Source: Fulvimarina endophytica (GTDB taxonomy: Bacteria; Pseudomonadota; Alphaproteobacteria; Rhizobiales; Rhizobiaceae). From it: DNA of 64,000 nt. Shown piece by piece: positions 16,606 to 26,420 of this stretch. Both the position numbers and the translations under genes were made by a program. Where the stretch lies: positions 62,001-126,000 of the forward strand of contig NZ_QURL01000009.1 in assembly GCF_003403015.1 (NCBI RefSeq). Reading direction: 5' to 3'. The notes under the pieces were generated by a model. That model saw only the letters and a list, made by a program, of their open reading frames with translations, had not been told where the DNA came from and did no database searches. The first letter of the stretch is position 1; every line of letters begins with the position of its first letter.

Positions 16606-17382
16606 ATGTCGCAAGACAGGATGACCAGACCGACCACACCCCCGCCCATCGATCCCCGGCGCCACGCCGTCTTTCTCGACTTCGACGGCACGCTCGCCCC
16701 CCTCGTCGACGACCCGGACGCGGTCGCGCTGCCCGATGGCACGCTGGAGCCCCTGATGGCGCTTCAGGAGGCCTGCGGCGGCGCGCTCGCGATCGTCAGC
16801 GGCCGAAAGATTTCCGATCTCGACCGGTTCCTCTCGCCCATGCGGTTCGCCGCCGCCGGCGTCCACGGTCTCGAACGGCGCGGCGCGCCCGGCGGAACGG
16901 TCGAGCGGCTGATGACGGCGGACGAACTCGACCCCGTGCGCGAGGGTTTGAAGCCGCTGCTCGACGAGCATCCGCAGCTCGGCTTCGAGGACAAGGGGCT
17001 CGCCCTCGTCCTCCATTACCGGACCGTACCTCATCTCGAAGAGGCGGCGCGCGAGGGGATGCGCAAGGCCGTCGGCGACCGGGACGATCTCCTGGTGATG
17101 GAGGGCGACATGATCGTCGAGATCCATCCGGCCGGCATGGACAAGGGCCGGGCGCTGGAGGCGATGCTGGGGTCGGCTCCCTTCGAGGGGCGTGTGCCCC
17201 TCTATGCGGGCGACGATACGACCGACGAATACGCGCTCAAGGTCGTCAGGGAGCGCGGCGGTGTCGCGGTCAAGGTCGGAGAGAAGGAGAGCGTCGCAGA
17301 GTTTCGTCTCTCCGATGTTCGCGCGGTGCACGACTGGATCGCCGCATCTCTAGAGAGTTTCAGGTCGAACGAGGATCATTGA
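16606..17382 (+). CDS. otsB: trehalose-6-phosphate phosphatase
   Basis: This 258-residue HAD-superfamily phosphatase has the nucleophile motif FLDFDGTLAP at about 23-32, SGRK at 65-68 and the C-terminal YAGDDTTDEYAL acidic motif. It removes phosphate from trehalose-6-phosphate to give trehalose. The start at 16606 has no clear RBS, and an ATG at 16621 is a reasonable alternative. It precedes otsA by 2 nt, giving an otsB-otsA operon. Trehalose serves in osmotic and desiccation tolerance. I saw no EcfG promoter in the short upstream gap. Confidence 0.93.
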   Translation: MSQDRMTRPTTPPPIDPRRHAVFLDFDGTLAPLVDDPDAVALPDGTLEPLMALQEACGGALAIVSGRKISDLDRFLSPMRFAAAGVHGLERRGAPGGTVERLMTADELDPVREGLKPLLDEHPQLGFEDKGLALVLHYRTVPHLEEAAREGMRKAVGDRDDLLVMEGDMIVEIHPAGMDKGRALEAMLGSAPFEGRVPLYAGDDTTDEYALKVVRERGGVAVKVGEKESVAEFRLSDVRAVHDWIAASLESFRSNEDH

Positions 17383-17384
17383 TC

Positions 17385-18839
17385 ATGGCTGAGACGCAGT
17401 CCCGTCTTGTCGCTGTCTCCAATCGTGTCGGACCCTTGAGCGACGAGGGGCAGGCCGGCGGGCTCGTGGTGGGGCTCTCCGATGCCCTGAAGCGCCATGG
17501 CGGTCTCTGGTTCGGCTGGAGCGGCGAGACCTCCGCCGAAGGCACCCAGTCGCGGGAGAAGACCGAGGTTCAGGAGAACGTGGAGATGACCACGATCGAC
17601 CTGACCGAGGAGGAGCTGAAGGGGTTCTACCTCGATTACGCCAACCGCTCGCTCTGGCCGCTGCTCCACTACCGGCTCGATCTCGCCGAATTCGATCGCG
17701 CCTCGGACCGGATCTATCGCAATGTGAACCACCGCTTCGCGGTTCGCCTGATGCCCCATCTGAGGGAGGGCGACCTCGTCTGGGTCCACGACTATCACTT
17801 CTTCTACATGGGCTCGGAGCTGCGCCAGGCCGGCTATAAGGGCCGGCTCGGCTACTTCCTGCACATTCCCTTCTGCTCCCCGGAGGTCTTCTCGGCGCTT
17901 CCGGCAAGCCACGACATCGTGCGCGCGATGCTCGCCTATGACCTCGTCGGCTTCCAGACCGAGCGGGACCGGCGGAATTTCGTCAATTTCTGCACCGGGG
18001 AGCTCGGCGGCGAGGAGCTCGACGAGGAGCGGTTGCGCGTCGGAGACCGGACCGTGATCACCCGCGCCTTTCCGATCGGCATCGATGCGGAGGCCTATGC
18101 CCGGTTCGCCGTCTCGCCCGAGGCCGGCGAACACGAGGAAATGCTTCGCGACATCTCCCGCAGAAGGGGCGCGCCCGAGGGCGAGGAGGGCGGCCGCAAG
18201 CTGATCGTCGGCGTCGACCGGATGGACTATTCGAAGGGTCTGCTCGAACGCTTCTACGGTTTCGAGCGGCTGCTGGAGGACTATCCCGAAAACCGCGGCA
18301 ACGCGATCTTCCTTCAGGTCGCCCCGCTCTCGCGCTCGGAAGTCGACGCCTATGCCGATCTGCGCCATCAGCTGGAGCACACCGCCGGCCATCTGAACGG
18401 CCGGTTCGCGACCCTCGACTGGACGCCGCTGCAGATGATGACGCGGGGCTTCACCCGCAAGGCGCTGGCCGGCATCTACAGGGCCGCGCGGGTCTGCCTC
18501 GTCACCCCCTTGCGGGACGGGATGAACCTCGTCGCCAAGGAATTCGTCGCCGCCCAGGACCCCGACGATCCCGGCGTCCTCGTCCTGTCGCGCTTTGCCG
18601 GCGCGCTGGCCGAACTCAAGGGCGGCTGCATCACGGTCAATCCCTACAACACGGACGATGTGGCCGCAGCCCTCCAGAAGGGGCTCACGATGCCGCTGGA
18701 AGAGCGCAAGCGGCGCTGGCAGGTGATGCGCGAGGCGGTGTTCACGGGAACCGCCCAGCACTGGTGCCAGACCTTCCTCGACCGGCTGGAGGCGAGCCAC
18801 GACGAGGCGGGCGGCACCGGGGGTAAGAGCCCGGCCTGA
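17385..18839 (+). CDS. otsA: trehalose-6-phosphate synthase
   Basis: This 484-residue GT20 glycosyltransferase has the OtsA signatures VSNRVGPL near the N-terminus, GLWFGWSGE, YANRSLWPLLHYR, VWVHDYHFFYM, FFLHIPF-like sequence (GYFLHIPFCSPEVF), GVDRMDYSKGL and RDGMNLVAKEFVAAQ. It joins UDP-glucose (or another NDP-glucose) and glucose-6-phosphate to make trehalose-6-phosphate for OtsB. Its ATG lies 2 nt after the otsB stop with GAGGAT upstream, so the two are co-transcribed and probably coupled. An intergenic repeat follows the stop. Confidence 0.95.
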   Translation: MAETQSRLVAVSNRVGPLSDEGQAGGLVVGLSDALKRHGGLWFGWSGETSAEGTQSREKTEVQENVEMTTIDLTEEELKGFYLDYANRSLWPLLHYRLDLAEFDRASDRIYRNVNHRFAVRLMPHLREGDLVWVHDYHFFYMGSELRQAGYKGRLGYFLHIPFCSPEVFSALPASHDIVRAMLAYDLVGFQTERDRRNFVNFCTGELGGEELDEERLRVGDRTVITRAFPIGIDAEAYARFAVSPEAGEHEEMLRDISRRRGAPEGEEGGRKLIVGVDRMDYSKGLLERFYGFERLLEDYPENRGNAIFLQVAPLSRSEVDAYADLRHQLEHTAGHLNGRFATLDWTPLQMMTRGFTRKALAGIYRAARVCLVTPLRDGMNLVAKEFVAAQDPDDPGVLVLSRFAGALAELKGGCITVNPYNTDDVAAALQKGLTMPLEERKRRWQVMREAVFTGTAQHWCQTFLDRLEASHDEAGGTGGKSPA

Positions 18840-18849
18840 GGCGGCCCAC

Positions 18850-18897
18850 AGCATCGGACCGAAACCCGGGCCCAATTCTCGAATCGGGTCCGAGGCT
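18850..18897 (+). repeat. intergenic palindromic repeat, copy 4
   Basis: GCATCGGACCGAAACCCGGGCC begins a degenerate copy of the repeat family, 12 nt after the otsA stop codon. Its right half (ATCGGGTCCGAGGCTC) resembles the segment left of copy 2. Confidence 0.65.
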
Positions 18898-19031
18898 CGA
18901 GGGAGCTTTTCCCATGAACGGGGTCGAGCGCCCGCCCTCGACCTTTGCCGCGTCTTGCGCCACAAGGTGGGCCGGACAAGGCCGCCCGAACGGCGCGGCT
19001 CATCAATCGTCAATCAAGGCTGCGGGCACCC

Positions 19032-20120
19032 ATGTCGAAGATTCCTGCCACCGTCGTCACCGGGTTCCTCGGGGCCGGCAAGACGACGATCATCCGCAAC
19101 ATGCTGCAGAACGCGGGCGGGCGGAAGATCGCGCTCATCATCAACGAATTCGGCGATCTCGGCGTCGACGGGGACATCCTCACCGGCTGCGGCATCGAGA
19201 CCTGCAGCGAGGACGACGTCGTCGAACTGACCAATGGCTGCATCTGCTGCACCGTGGCCGACGACTTCATTCCGACCATGGAAAAGCTGCTCGCGCGCCC
19301 CGATGCGCCCGATCACATCGTCATCGAGACGAGCGGCCTCGCGCTGCCCCAGCCGCTCGTCGCAGCCTTCAACTGGCCTGAGATGAAGACGCGGGTCACC
19401 GTCGACGGCGTCGTGACCGTGGTGGACGCGGCGGCGGTCTCGGAAGGGCGCTTTGCCGAGGACGAGGACCGGGTCGCCGCCCAGCGTCTCGCCGACGAGA
19501 GCCTCGATCACGACAATCCGCTGGAGGAGCTGTTCGAGGACCAGTTGCGCGCCGCCGATCTCGTCGTTCTCAACAAGGCCGATCTGATCGATGCCGAGGC
19601 GCTCGCCCGGGTGAAGGACGAAGTCGGTCAGAAGACCGCCCGCAGCGTGCGCACCGTCGTCAGCGAGCTCGGCCGGCTCGCGACCGACGTTCTCCTCGGC
19701 ATTCGCGCCGGAACCGAGGACCTGATCGCCGACCGCAAGTCCCATCACGAGATGGAACACGAGACCGGCGAGGAGCACGACCACGATCACGACGAGTTCG
19801 AGAGCTTCGTCGTGGAAGCCGGCGCGCTCGCCGATCGCGAGGCCTTCGCGGCCGCGCTCCCCGAGCTTCTGTCGCGCTACGACATCCTGCGCCTGAAGGG
19901 CTTCGCCGAGGTGCCGGGCAAGACGATGCGCCTCGTCGTCCAGGCCGTCGGCAAGCGGGTCGAGACCTATTTCGACCGGCCCTGGAAGGCGGGCGAGACG
20001 CGGGCCTCGCGCCTCGTCGTCATCGGCCTTCACGACGGGCTCGACGAGGCGACTCGGGCGGCGATCGCCGGGGACCTCGCTCAGATGATCGAGACGGGCG
20101 CCCGGCAGGCGGCCGAGTAG
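19032..20120 (+). CDS. cobW: CobW, GTP-dependent metallochaperone of cobalamin synthesis
   Basis: This 362-residue G3E P-loop GTPase has Walker A GFLGAGKTT at about 11-19, INEFGDLGVDG, the metal-binding GCICC at about 69-73 and the NKAD guanine motif near 185. A His-rich loop (HEMEHETGEEHDHDHDEF) lies at about 240-257, before the C-terminal CobW domain. CobW proteins deliver metal, here probably Co(II) to the CobNST chelatase. The gene is 10 nt upstream of cobN on the same strand, which makes the cobalamin role much more likely than a zinc-homeostasis role. The RBS is weak (CAAGG). Confidence 0.92.
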   Translation: MSKIPATVVTGFLGAGKTTIIRNMLQNAGGRKIALIINEFGDLGVDGDILTGCGIETCSEDDVVELTNGCICCTVADDFIPTMEKLLARPDAPDHIVIETSGLALPQPLVAAFNWPEMKTRVTVDGVVTVVDAAAVSEGRFAEDEDRVAAQRLADESLDHDNPLEELFEDQLRAADLVVLNKADLIDAEALARVKDEVGQKTARSVRTVVSELGRLATDVLLGIRAGTEDLIADRKSHHEMEHETGEEHDHDHDEFESFVVEAGALADREAFAAALPELLSRYDILRLKGFAEVPGKTMRLVVQAVGKRVETYFDRPWKAGETRASRLVVIGLHDGLDEATRAAIAGDLAQMIETGARQAAE

Positions 20121-20130
20121 CCCCGGTTTC

Positions 20131-23100
20131 ATGCATCTTCTTCTCGCCCAGAAGGGGACGATCGACGATGGCGGCGAGGCGGTCGATCTCGGCCAGTCGC
20201 CCGCCGATCTGGTCGTCCTGACGGCGGCCGATACGGAGATCGCGAGCCTTGCGGGCGCTGCCCGCAGGCTGGGCGGGGAGGCGCCCGGCCTTCGCCTCGC
20301 CAATCTCCTGCGGCTCAAGCATCCGATGTCGGTGGACGCCTATGTGGAGCGGACCGTGCGCCATGCGCGGCTGGTCGTCGTACGGCTGCTGGGCGGGCGT
20401 GGTTACTGGCCCTATGGGCTCGATGCGCTGCTCGCCAGCGTCCAGGCCTCGGGCGCGCTTCTCTCAGTCCTGCCGGGAGACGACAAGCCGGATCCGGGCC
20501 TTCATCCCTATAACCGCCTCGATGGCGCAACGAGCGAACGGCTCTGGCGCTATCTGATCGAGGGCGGGGCGGAGAACGCGGAGCGCTTTCTTCTCGCCTG
20601 CCGGGCGCTTCTCGATGGCGGCGAGATGCCCGACGAGGCGCGCCCGCTTCTCAAGGCCGGACGCCTCAGGCCACGCGCGGGTACGGGCGACGAAGCGGAA
20701 GCCGGAAGACCGCGCCCGAGGGCTGCGATCGTCTTCTACCGGGCCCTCGTCGAAAGCGGCCAGACCGGGGCCGTCGAGGCACTGGCGGGGGCGATGGCGG
20801 ATGCCGGTCTCGAACCCCATCCGATCTACGTCTCCAGTCTCAAGGACCCGGTCTCCGTCGAGACAGTGCGGGCGATCTTCGCCGCCGATCCGCCCGAGGT
20901 CGTCGTCAATCTCACGGGATTTGCCGTCTCCTCGCCGGGTGCCGCGCGGGTGCCGACGGTTCTCGAAGAGACGGGCGCGGTGGTTCTCCAGGCGGTTCTT
21001 TCGAGCGGCGACGAGACGGCCTGGCAGGCGTCCACCCAGGGATTGTCGGCCCGCGATCTCGCCATGAGCGTCGCCCTGCCGGAGGTGGACGGGCGCGTTC
21101 TCTCCCGCGCCATCGCCTTCAAGAGCGCCGGCGAATGGGATGTCCTGACCGAGACCGATATCGTCGCCCACAGGCCGATCGAGGATCGCACGCGCTTCGT
21201 CGCCGAACTTACGGCCCGGTGGGCCCGGCTTCGCGCGGCGCCGAACGGCGAGAAGAGCATCGCGCTCGTCCTTGCCAATTATCCCAATCGCGACGGGCGC
21301 ATCGGCAACGGCGTCGGCCTCGACACGCCCGCCGGCACGATCGAGGTGCTGCGCGCGATGAAGGCCGCCGGCTACGAACTGGGCGCGGTGCCGGATGGCG
21401 GCAATGCGCTGGTCGAGTTCCTCATCGCCGGGCCGACCAATGCGGGGCTCGAGGGCCGGACGATCCGCGAGACCCTCGGCCTCGACGACTATCGCGCCTT
21501 CTTCGAGACCCTGCCGCAGAGCGTTCGCTCGCAGGTGACCGAACGCTGGGGCGAGGCGGCAGACGACCCGTTCGTGACGCAGGTGAACGGGAGGGCGGCC
21601 TTCGCCCTGCCGCTCGCCCGCTTCGGGCGGAGCGTCGTCGGCATCCAGCCGGCGCGGGGCTACAACATCGATCCGAAGGAGACCTATCACGCCCCGGATC
21701 TCGTGCCGCCGCACAACTACTTGGCCTTCTACGCCTTCCTGCGCCGGCACGCGGATGTCGATGCCGTGATCCACATGGGCAAGCACGGCAATCTGGAATG
21801 GTTGCCCGGCAAGGCGCTGGCCCTGTCTGAGGACTGCTTCCCGGAGGCCGTTCTCGGCCCCGTCCCCCATCTCTATCCCTTCATCGTCAACGATCCGGGC
21901 GAGGGCACCCAGGCCAAGCGCCGCACGAGCGCGGTGATCCTCGATCACCTGACGCCGCCGCTGACGCGGGCCGAGACCTATGGAGACCTGAAGGATCTCG
22001 AAGCCCTGGTCGACGAATATTACGAGGCGTCGGGCGCAGATCCGCGCCGGCTCGCGCTCCTGAAGCCCCGAATTCTCGATCTCGTGCGCGATATCGGCCT
22101 CGACGAGGATGCGGGGATCGATGCGCGCGAGAGCGAGGAGACCGCGCTCGAAAAGCTCGACGCCTATCTCTGCGACCTGAAGGAGATGCAGATCCGCGAC
22201 GGGCTGCACGTCTTCGGCAAGGCGCCCGAGGGCCGGCTCCTCACCGATCTGACGGTGGCGCTCGCCCGCCTGCCGCGCGGGCGGGGGCCGGGCGAGGCCT
22301 CGCTGCACCGGGCGATCGCGGCCGATCTCCTGGGCGAGGCATCGGATTTCGACCCCCTCGATTGCGCCATGGCCGCGCTTTGGAACGGGCCGCGTCCCGA
22401 CCGGCTCGCAAATCCCACTGATGACGCCTGGCGCAGCCATGGCGATACGGTGGAGCGGATCGAGCTTCTCGCCGCCCGTCTCGTCTCCGGCGAGAGCGGG
22501 GCGGAGGACATGCCCCGGACGGCGCTCGTCCTCGACGCGATCCGCGCCGATCTCCTGCCGCGCGTTAAGGCGTGCGGCCCGGCCGAGATCGCCGGGCTTC
22601 TTGAGGGGCTCGCCGGACGCTTCGTCGAGCCCGGCCCCTCGGGCGCTCCGACCCGCGGGCGGCCGGACGTCTTGCCGACGGGTCGCAACTTCTTCTCGGT
22701 CGATACCCGAGCCGTTCCGACCGAGGCCGCCTACGAACTCGGCGCGAAGTCCGCCGAACGTCTCGTCACGCGGCATATGCAGGACCATGGGGACTATCCC
22801 CGCAGCATCGGGCTCACGGCCTGGGGCACGTCCAATATGCGCACCGGCGGCGACGACATCGCCCAGGCCCTCGCGCTGATCGGCGTGAAGCCCGAATGGG
22901 ACCGCGCCTCGCGCCGGGTGACGGGCTTTCGCATTCTCACCCAGGCCGAACTCGGCCGGCCCCGGGTGGACGTCACCTTGCGCATTTCCGGCTTCTTCCG
23001 CGACGCTTTTCCCGAGCAGATCGCGCTCTTCGACCGCGCCGTGCGGGCGGTGGCGGCCCTCGAAGAGGACGCGGACGACAATCCGATCGCCGAGCGCATC

Positions 23101-23916
23101 GCCCGCGAGACTGCGGAGCTGATGGGAACGGGGCTCGGCGAGGAGGAAGCGAAGCGCCGGGCGGGCTTCCGCGTCTACGGCTCCAGGCCCGGTGCCTACG
23201 GCGCCGGTCTTCAGGCACTCATCGACGAGAAGGGCTGGAACCAGGCCTCCGATCTCGCCGAGAGCTATCTGACCTGGGGCGCCTATGCCTACGGGCAGGG
23301 CGTCGAGGGCGTCGCCGAACGCGACGGCCTGGAGCGGCGGCTCGAAGGCGTGGAGGCCGTCGTCCAGAACCAGGACAATCGCGAGCACGACCTTCTCGAT
23401 TCCGACGACTACTACCAGTTCGAGGGCGGCATGACGGCGGCCGTCGAACACCTCTCCGGCCGCCGTCCCGCGATCTATCACAACGACCACTCCCGGCCGG
23501 AGCGTCCGGTGATCCGCGCGCTCGACGAGGAGATCGGCCGCGTCGTGCGGGCCCGCGTCGTCAATCCGAAATGGATCGCGGGCGTCATGCGCCACGGCTA
23601 CAAGGGCGCCTTCGAGATCACAGCGACGGTGGACTACATGTTCGCCTTCGCCGCGACGACCGGGGCGGTGAAGGATCATCACTTCGACGCGGTCTATCGG
23701 GCCTTCGTCCTCGACCGGGACGTGCGGGCCTTCATGGAGGAGAACAATCCGGACGCCTTCCGGGAACTCGCCGACCGGCTGGCCGAGGCGATCGGGCGCG
23801 GGCTGTGGTCCCCGCGCAGCAATTCGGCACCGGCCGAACTCGGTGCGATCCTGAATGCTGGCGGCGAGACTCCGACCGAAGAGTCGTCTGCCGAAGGAAA
23901 GGCCGGCCATGGCTGA
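20131..23916 (+). CDS. cobN: cobaltochelatase subunit CobN
   Basis: This 1261-residue protein is the large subunit of the ATP-dependent aerobic-type cobalt chelatase, which inserts Co(II) into hydrogenobyrinic acid a,c-diamide together with CobS and CobT. Signatures include the N-terminal VVVRLLGGRGYWPYGLDAL, GIQPARGYNIDPKETYHAPDLVPPHNYLAFYAFLR, VIHMGKHGNLEWLPGKALALS, GRNFFSVDTRAVPTEAAY and the C-terminal LRISGFFRDAFPEQIALFD. The length is normal. CobS and CobT are not in the window. The stop overlaps the start of the downstream MBL gene by 8 nt. Confidence 0.96.
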   Translation: MHLLLAQKGTIDDGGEAVDLGQSPADLVVLTAADTEIASLAGAARRLGGEAPGLRLANLLRLKHPMSVDAYVERTVRHARLVVVRLLGGRGYWPYGLDALLASVQASGALLSVLPGDDKPDPGLHPYNRLDGATSERLWRYLIEGGAENAERFLLACRALLDGGEMPDEARPLLKAGRLRPRAGTGDEAEAGRPRPRAAIVFYRALVESGQTGAVEALAGAMADAGLEPHPIYVSSLKDPVSVETVRAIFAADPPEVVVNLTGFAVSSPGAARVPTVLEETGAVVLQAVLSSGDETAWQASTQGLSARDLAMSVALPEVDGRVLSRAIAFKSAGEWDVLTETDIVAHRPIEDRTRFVAELTARWARLRAAPNGEKSIALVLANYPNRDGRIGNGVGLDTPAGTIEVLRAMKAAGYELGAVPDGGNALVEFLIAGPTNAGLEGRTIRETLGLDDYRAFFETLPQSVRSQVTERWGEAADDPFVTQVNGRAAFALPLARFGRSVVGIQPARGYNIDPKETYHAPDLVPPHNYLAFYAFLRRHADVDAVIHMGKHGNLEWLPGKALALSEDCFPEAVLGPVPHLYPFIVNDPGEGTQAKRRTSAVILDHLTPPLTRAETYGDLKDLEALVDEYYEASGADPRRLALLKPRILDLVRDIGLDEDAGIDARESEETALEKLDAYLCDLKEMQIRDGLHVFGKAPEGRLLTDLTVALARLPRGRGPGEASLHRAIAADLLGEASDFDPLDCAMAALWNGPRPDRLANPTDDAWRSHGDTVERIELLAARLVSGESGAEDMPRTALVLDAIRADLLPRVKACGPAEIAGLLEGLAGRFVEPGPSGAPTRGRPDVLPTGRNFFSVDTRAVPTEAAYELGAKSAERLVTRHMQDHGDYPRSIGLTAWGTSNMRTGGDDIAQALALIGVKPEWDRASRRVTGFRILTQAELGRPRVDVTLRISGFFRDAFPEQIALFDRAVRAVAALEEDADDNPIAERIARETAELMGTGLGEEEAKRRAGFRVYGSRPGAYGAGLQALIDEKGWNQASDLAESYLTWGAYAYGQGVEGVAERDGLERRLEGVEAVVQNQDNREHDLLDSDDYYQFEGGMTAAVEHLSGRRPAIYHNDHSRPERPVIRALDEEIGRVVRARVVNPKWIAGVMRHGYKGAFEITATVDYMFAFAATTGAVKDHHFDAVYRAFVLDRDVRAFMEENNPDAFRELADRLAEAIGRGLWSPRSNSAPAELGAILNAGGETPTEESSAEGKAGHG

Positions 23917-24760
23917 CACCGCTTCGACCGCCCTTCCGAACGGCATTGTCCGGGTCACCGCGAACAATCCCGGCCCGATGACCTTTCGCGGGACGAACAG
24001 CTATGTGGTGGGCGACGAGGAGGCCTGCTTCGTCCTCGATCCCGGTCCCGAGGACGAGGCTCATCTTGAAGCTTTGTCGCGGGCCGTCGCCGGGCGGCGT
24101 GTCGAGGCCCTCGTCCTCACCCATCGCCATGGCGACCATAGCGGGCTCGTCGCCCGGGCGAGGACCCTTTTCGATGCTCCGCTTCTCGCGGCCGCCTCGC
24201 CGGAGCGGTCCTATCAGGCATCGGTCGATTTCGGCGCCCTCGTTCCGGACGAGACGCTCGCCGACGGACAGAGGCTCGACCTCGCCGGCCACCCGGTCGA
24301 GGTCGTCGCAACGCCCGGCCATACCTCAGACCACCTGTCCTTCGCGCTGCCCGAAACCGGCCTCCTGTTTTCCGGCGACCATGTGATGGGCTGGTCGACC
24401 ACAGTAATCATCCCGCCGGACGGCTCGATGCGTAATTACCGGGCCTCGCTATCGGTGCTGCTCGCCCGCAAGGACGATCTCTACCTGCCGGGCCATGGCG
24501 ATCCGGTCGCCCAGCCCCACCGCCTCGTGCGCAGCATCCTTGCCCATCGCGCCCAGCGCGAGGCGATGATTCTCGCAGCGCTTAAGGAGGGGCCGGCGCG
24601 CCTTCACGATCTCGTCGCGCGCCTCTATCCCAATCTCGAAGGCCCGCTCGCCATCGCCGCGTCCTATTCGGTGAAGGCCCATCTCGCCGAGCTCCACGCG
24701 CGCGGCGCGATCAGCGGGCCGGACCCCGTGACGAGCGAGGGTCCGTTCGCCCTCGATTAA
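23909..24760 (+). CDS. MBL-fold metallo-hydrolase (LACTB2-like)
   Basis: This 283-residue metallo-beta-lactamase-fold hydrolase has the metal motif THRHGDH at about 71-77, then GHTSDH, FSGDHVMGW and LPGHGDP. A C-terminal winged-helix-like region (about 205-283) completes the LACTB2/endoribonuclease-like architecture. The substrate is unknown; relatives include RNases and thioester or glyoxalase-type hydrolases. The ATG at 23909 overlaps the cobN stop and follows AAGGAAAGG, so it is translated from the cobW-cobN transcript. That need not mean a role in cobalamin synthesis. Confidence 0.85.
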   Translation: MADTASTALPNGIVRVTANNPGPMTFRGTNSYVVGDEEACFVLDPGPEDEAHLEALSRAVAGRRVEALVLTHRHGDHSGLVARARTLFDAPLLAAASPERSYQASVDFGALVPDETLADGQRLDLAGHPVEVVATPGHTSDHLSFALPETGLLFSGDHVMGWSTTVIIPPDGSMRNYRASLSVLLARKDDLYLPGHGDPVAQPHRLVRSILAHRAQREAMILAALKEGPARLHDLVARLYPNLEGPLAIAASYSVKAHLAELHARGAISGPDPVTSEGPFALD

Positions 24761-24941
24761 AATACGCGAACGGAAACAAGGCTTTGACAGGGTTCCGTGT
24801 TCCGGCGGCCACATTGGCCTCGACGGTTTATGTCTTCCTTAAAAACTCTCAGACATTCTCTCCTTCGAACTTCTCCTCGAAGCGGGGCGAGGGCGCATGA
24901 AGCGCCGCTTTGCCGCGCGAACGGCATGAAGAGTGTTGCGT

Positions 24942-26420
24942 ATGGAACTTCAGGCTCAGGATGCGGCGCAGCCCCGTCAGGCGAGGCGCAGCTTCGGTGC
25001 ATCCCGTGCGGGCAGGGCGGCCGACGCCCTGACCGGGGATGGCGCCGCGGCGGCACGCTTTTGCCCGGCAGGCGTCGGTCCGAGAATCGGCGCGCTTCTG
25101 TCGGCGGCCCTCCTCGCCTCGGTTGCAACGCCGGTGATGGTCGCCCTCGACATGAGCGGTCCCATCGTCGCCGCCCCGCTCTTCCTCGCGGGCCTCGCGG
25201 TCGGTGCGGCCTCCCTGATCAGCCCCTCGGCCAAGCCCCAAGGCGCCGCCATGCCGGTGAGGCCGGTATCCGACGCCGTCTCGGCGAAGCTCGCTCTGCC
25301 CGTCGCCGATCTCTTCGACGCCTCGGCCTTCGTGGTCACCCAGGCCGGCCTCGTCACCGATACCAATGCGGCGGGCCGTCTGATGTCCCGCGCTCATGCG
25401 GATCCTGCGGAGGTTCAGGTCTTCTTCGATCTTCTCGCGCCGCACAGCCGCGGCGATGCGATGGCCGCGATCCGTTCGCGCAGAAGCGATCCCGTCCTCG
25501 TCGATCTGCGCGAGGGCGGCGCTCGGCGCCTGCATATCGTCTGCGAGGGCGAGGGTCAGGCCGTCGTCGCCGTGCTCAGCCATCCGGTGGAGGCCGCCGC
25601 CTCGCCGTCTCCCGCCGAGCCCGGATCGCGCAATCTGTCGGAAGCCATGCTGGCGACCGTCAGCCACGAATTGCGCACGCCGCTCAACGCGATCATCGGC
25701 TTTTCGGGCATTCTTGAGACGGAGCTCTACGGCAAGCTCGACTCGGATCGCCAGCGCGAATATGTCGGCCTGATCCAGAGCTCGGGCCAGCACCTGCTCT
25801 CGGTCGTCAACGACATTCTGGACGTCTCGAAGATCGAGGCGGGGGCCTACAGGCTCCAGTGCGAGCATTTCCTGCTCGACGAGCTCGTCGACGAGGCCTG
25901 CACCCTGGTGCGCTGCCAGGCACAGGCCAAGAACCTGGTTCTCAGCGTCGAGGGGCCGGCCGGCGGAACGATGATCCATGGCGATCGCCGCGCGCTGCAT
26001 CACATGCTCGTCAACCTCCTGTCGAACGCAGTGAAGTTCACCGATGCCGGCACGGTCACCTTGAGCTGGGAGCGCGCGGGGCGCGATCTGAAACTCTGGG
26101 TCGCCGATACCGGGATCGGCATCCCGGCAAGCGAGATCGGCAAGCTCGGAATGCCCTTCGTCCAGGCCGAGGCCGCGCTGTCGCGCAAATACGAAGGCAC
26201 CGGTCTCGGCCTCGCCTATGTCCGTGGCATGAGCGAACTGCATGGCGGGACGATGTCGATCATCAGCCAGGAAGGAACCGGCACCACGATCACCCTCGAT
26301 TTGCCTCTCGTCCCGCGCCAGGCGGCCAATACCGAAGATCAGAACATCGTAGCGTTGAACCATGCCCGCAAAAGCCAGAACGACGGTCTCTCCCATGCAA
26401 CGCAGCGCCGGACGGCTTGA
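24942..26420 (+). CDS. sensor histidine kinase with PAS-like region
   Basis: This 492-residue membrane kinase has two transmembrane helices at about 48-70 and 74-94, a PAS-like region at about 120-215, and HisKA with the phospho-acceptor His242 in SHELRTPLNAIIGFS. The HATPase domain follows, with LLSNAVKFT, DTGIGIP and GTGLGLAYV. The H-box sequence and organisation resemble the PleC/DivJ/PdhS group of alphaproteobacterial kinases. No response regulator is adjacent. The ATG at 24942 has GAAGAG upstream; a GTG at 24933 is an alternative. The gene overlaps the peptidoglycan-binding gene downstream, suggesting coupled expression. Confidence 0.88.
   Translation: MELQAQDAAQPRQARRSFGASRAGRAADALTGDGAAAARFCPAGVGPRIGALLSAALLASVATPVMVALDMSGPIVAAPLFLAGLAVGAASLISPSAKPQGAAMPVRPVSDAVSAKLALPVADLFDASAFVVTQAGLVTDTNAAGRLMSRAHADPAEVQVFFDLLAPHSRGDAMAAIRSRRSDPVLVDLREGGARRLHIVCEGEGQAVVAVLSHPVEAAASPSPAEPGSRNLSEAMLATVSHELRTPLNAIIGFSGILETELYGKLDSDRQREYVGLIQSSGQHLLSVVNDILDVSKIEAGAYRLQCEHFLLDELVDEACTLVRCQAQAKNLVLSVEGPAGGTMIHGDRRALHHMLVNLLSNAVKFTDAGTVTLSWERAGRDLKLWVADTGIGIPASEIGKLGMPFVQAEAALSRKYEGTGLGLAYVRGMSELHGGTMSIISQEGTGTTITLDLPLVPRQAANTEDQNIVALNHARKSQNDGLSHATQRRTA

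Noticed and set aside
18840..19031. Cobalamin riboswitch ahead of cobW
   Set aside because: The gap contains a palindromic repeat copy, and I could not find the conserved B12-box or core sequences.
20464..23967. Minus-strand open frame of 1167 codons opposite cobN
   Set aside because: It is a mirror frame of a GC-rich gene; cobN itself shows family motifs throughout.
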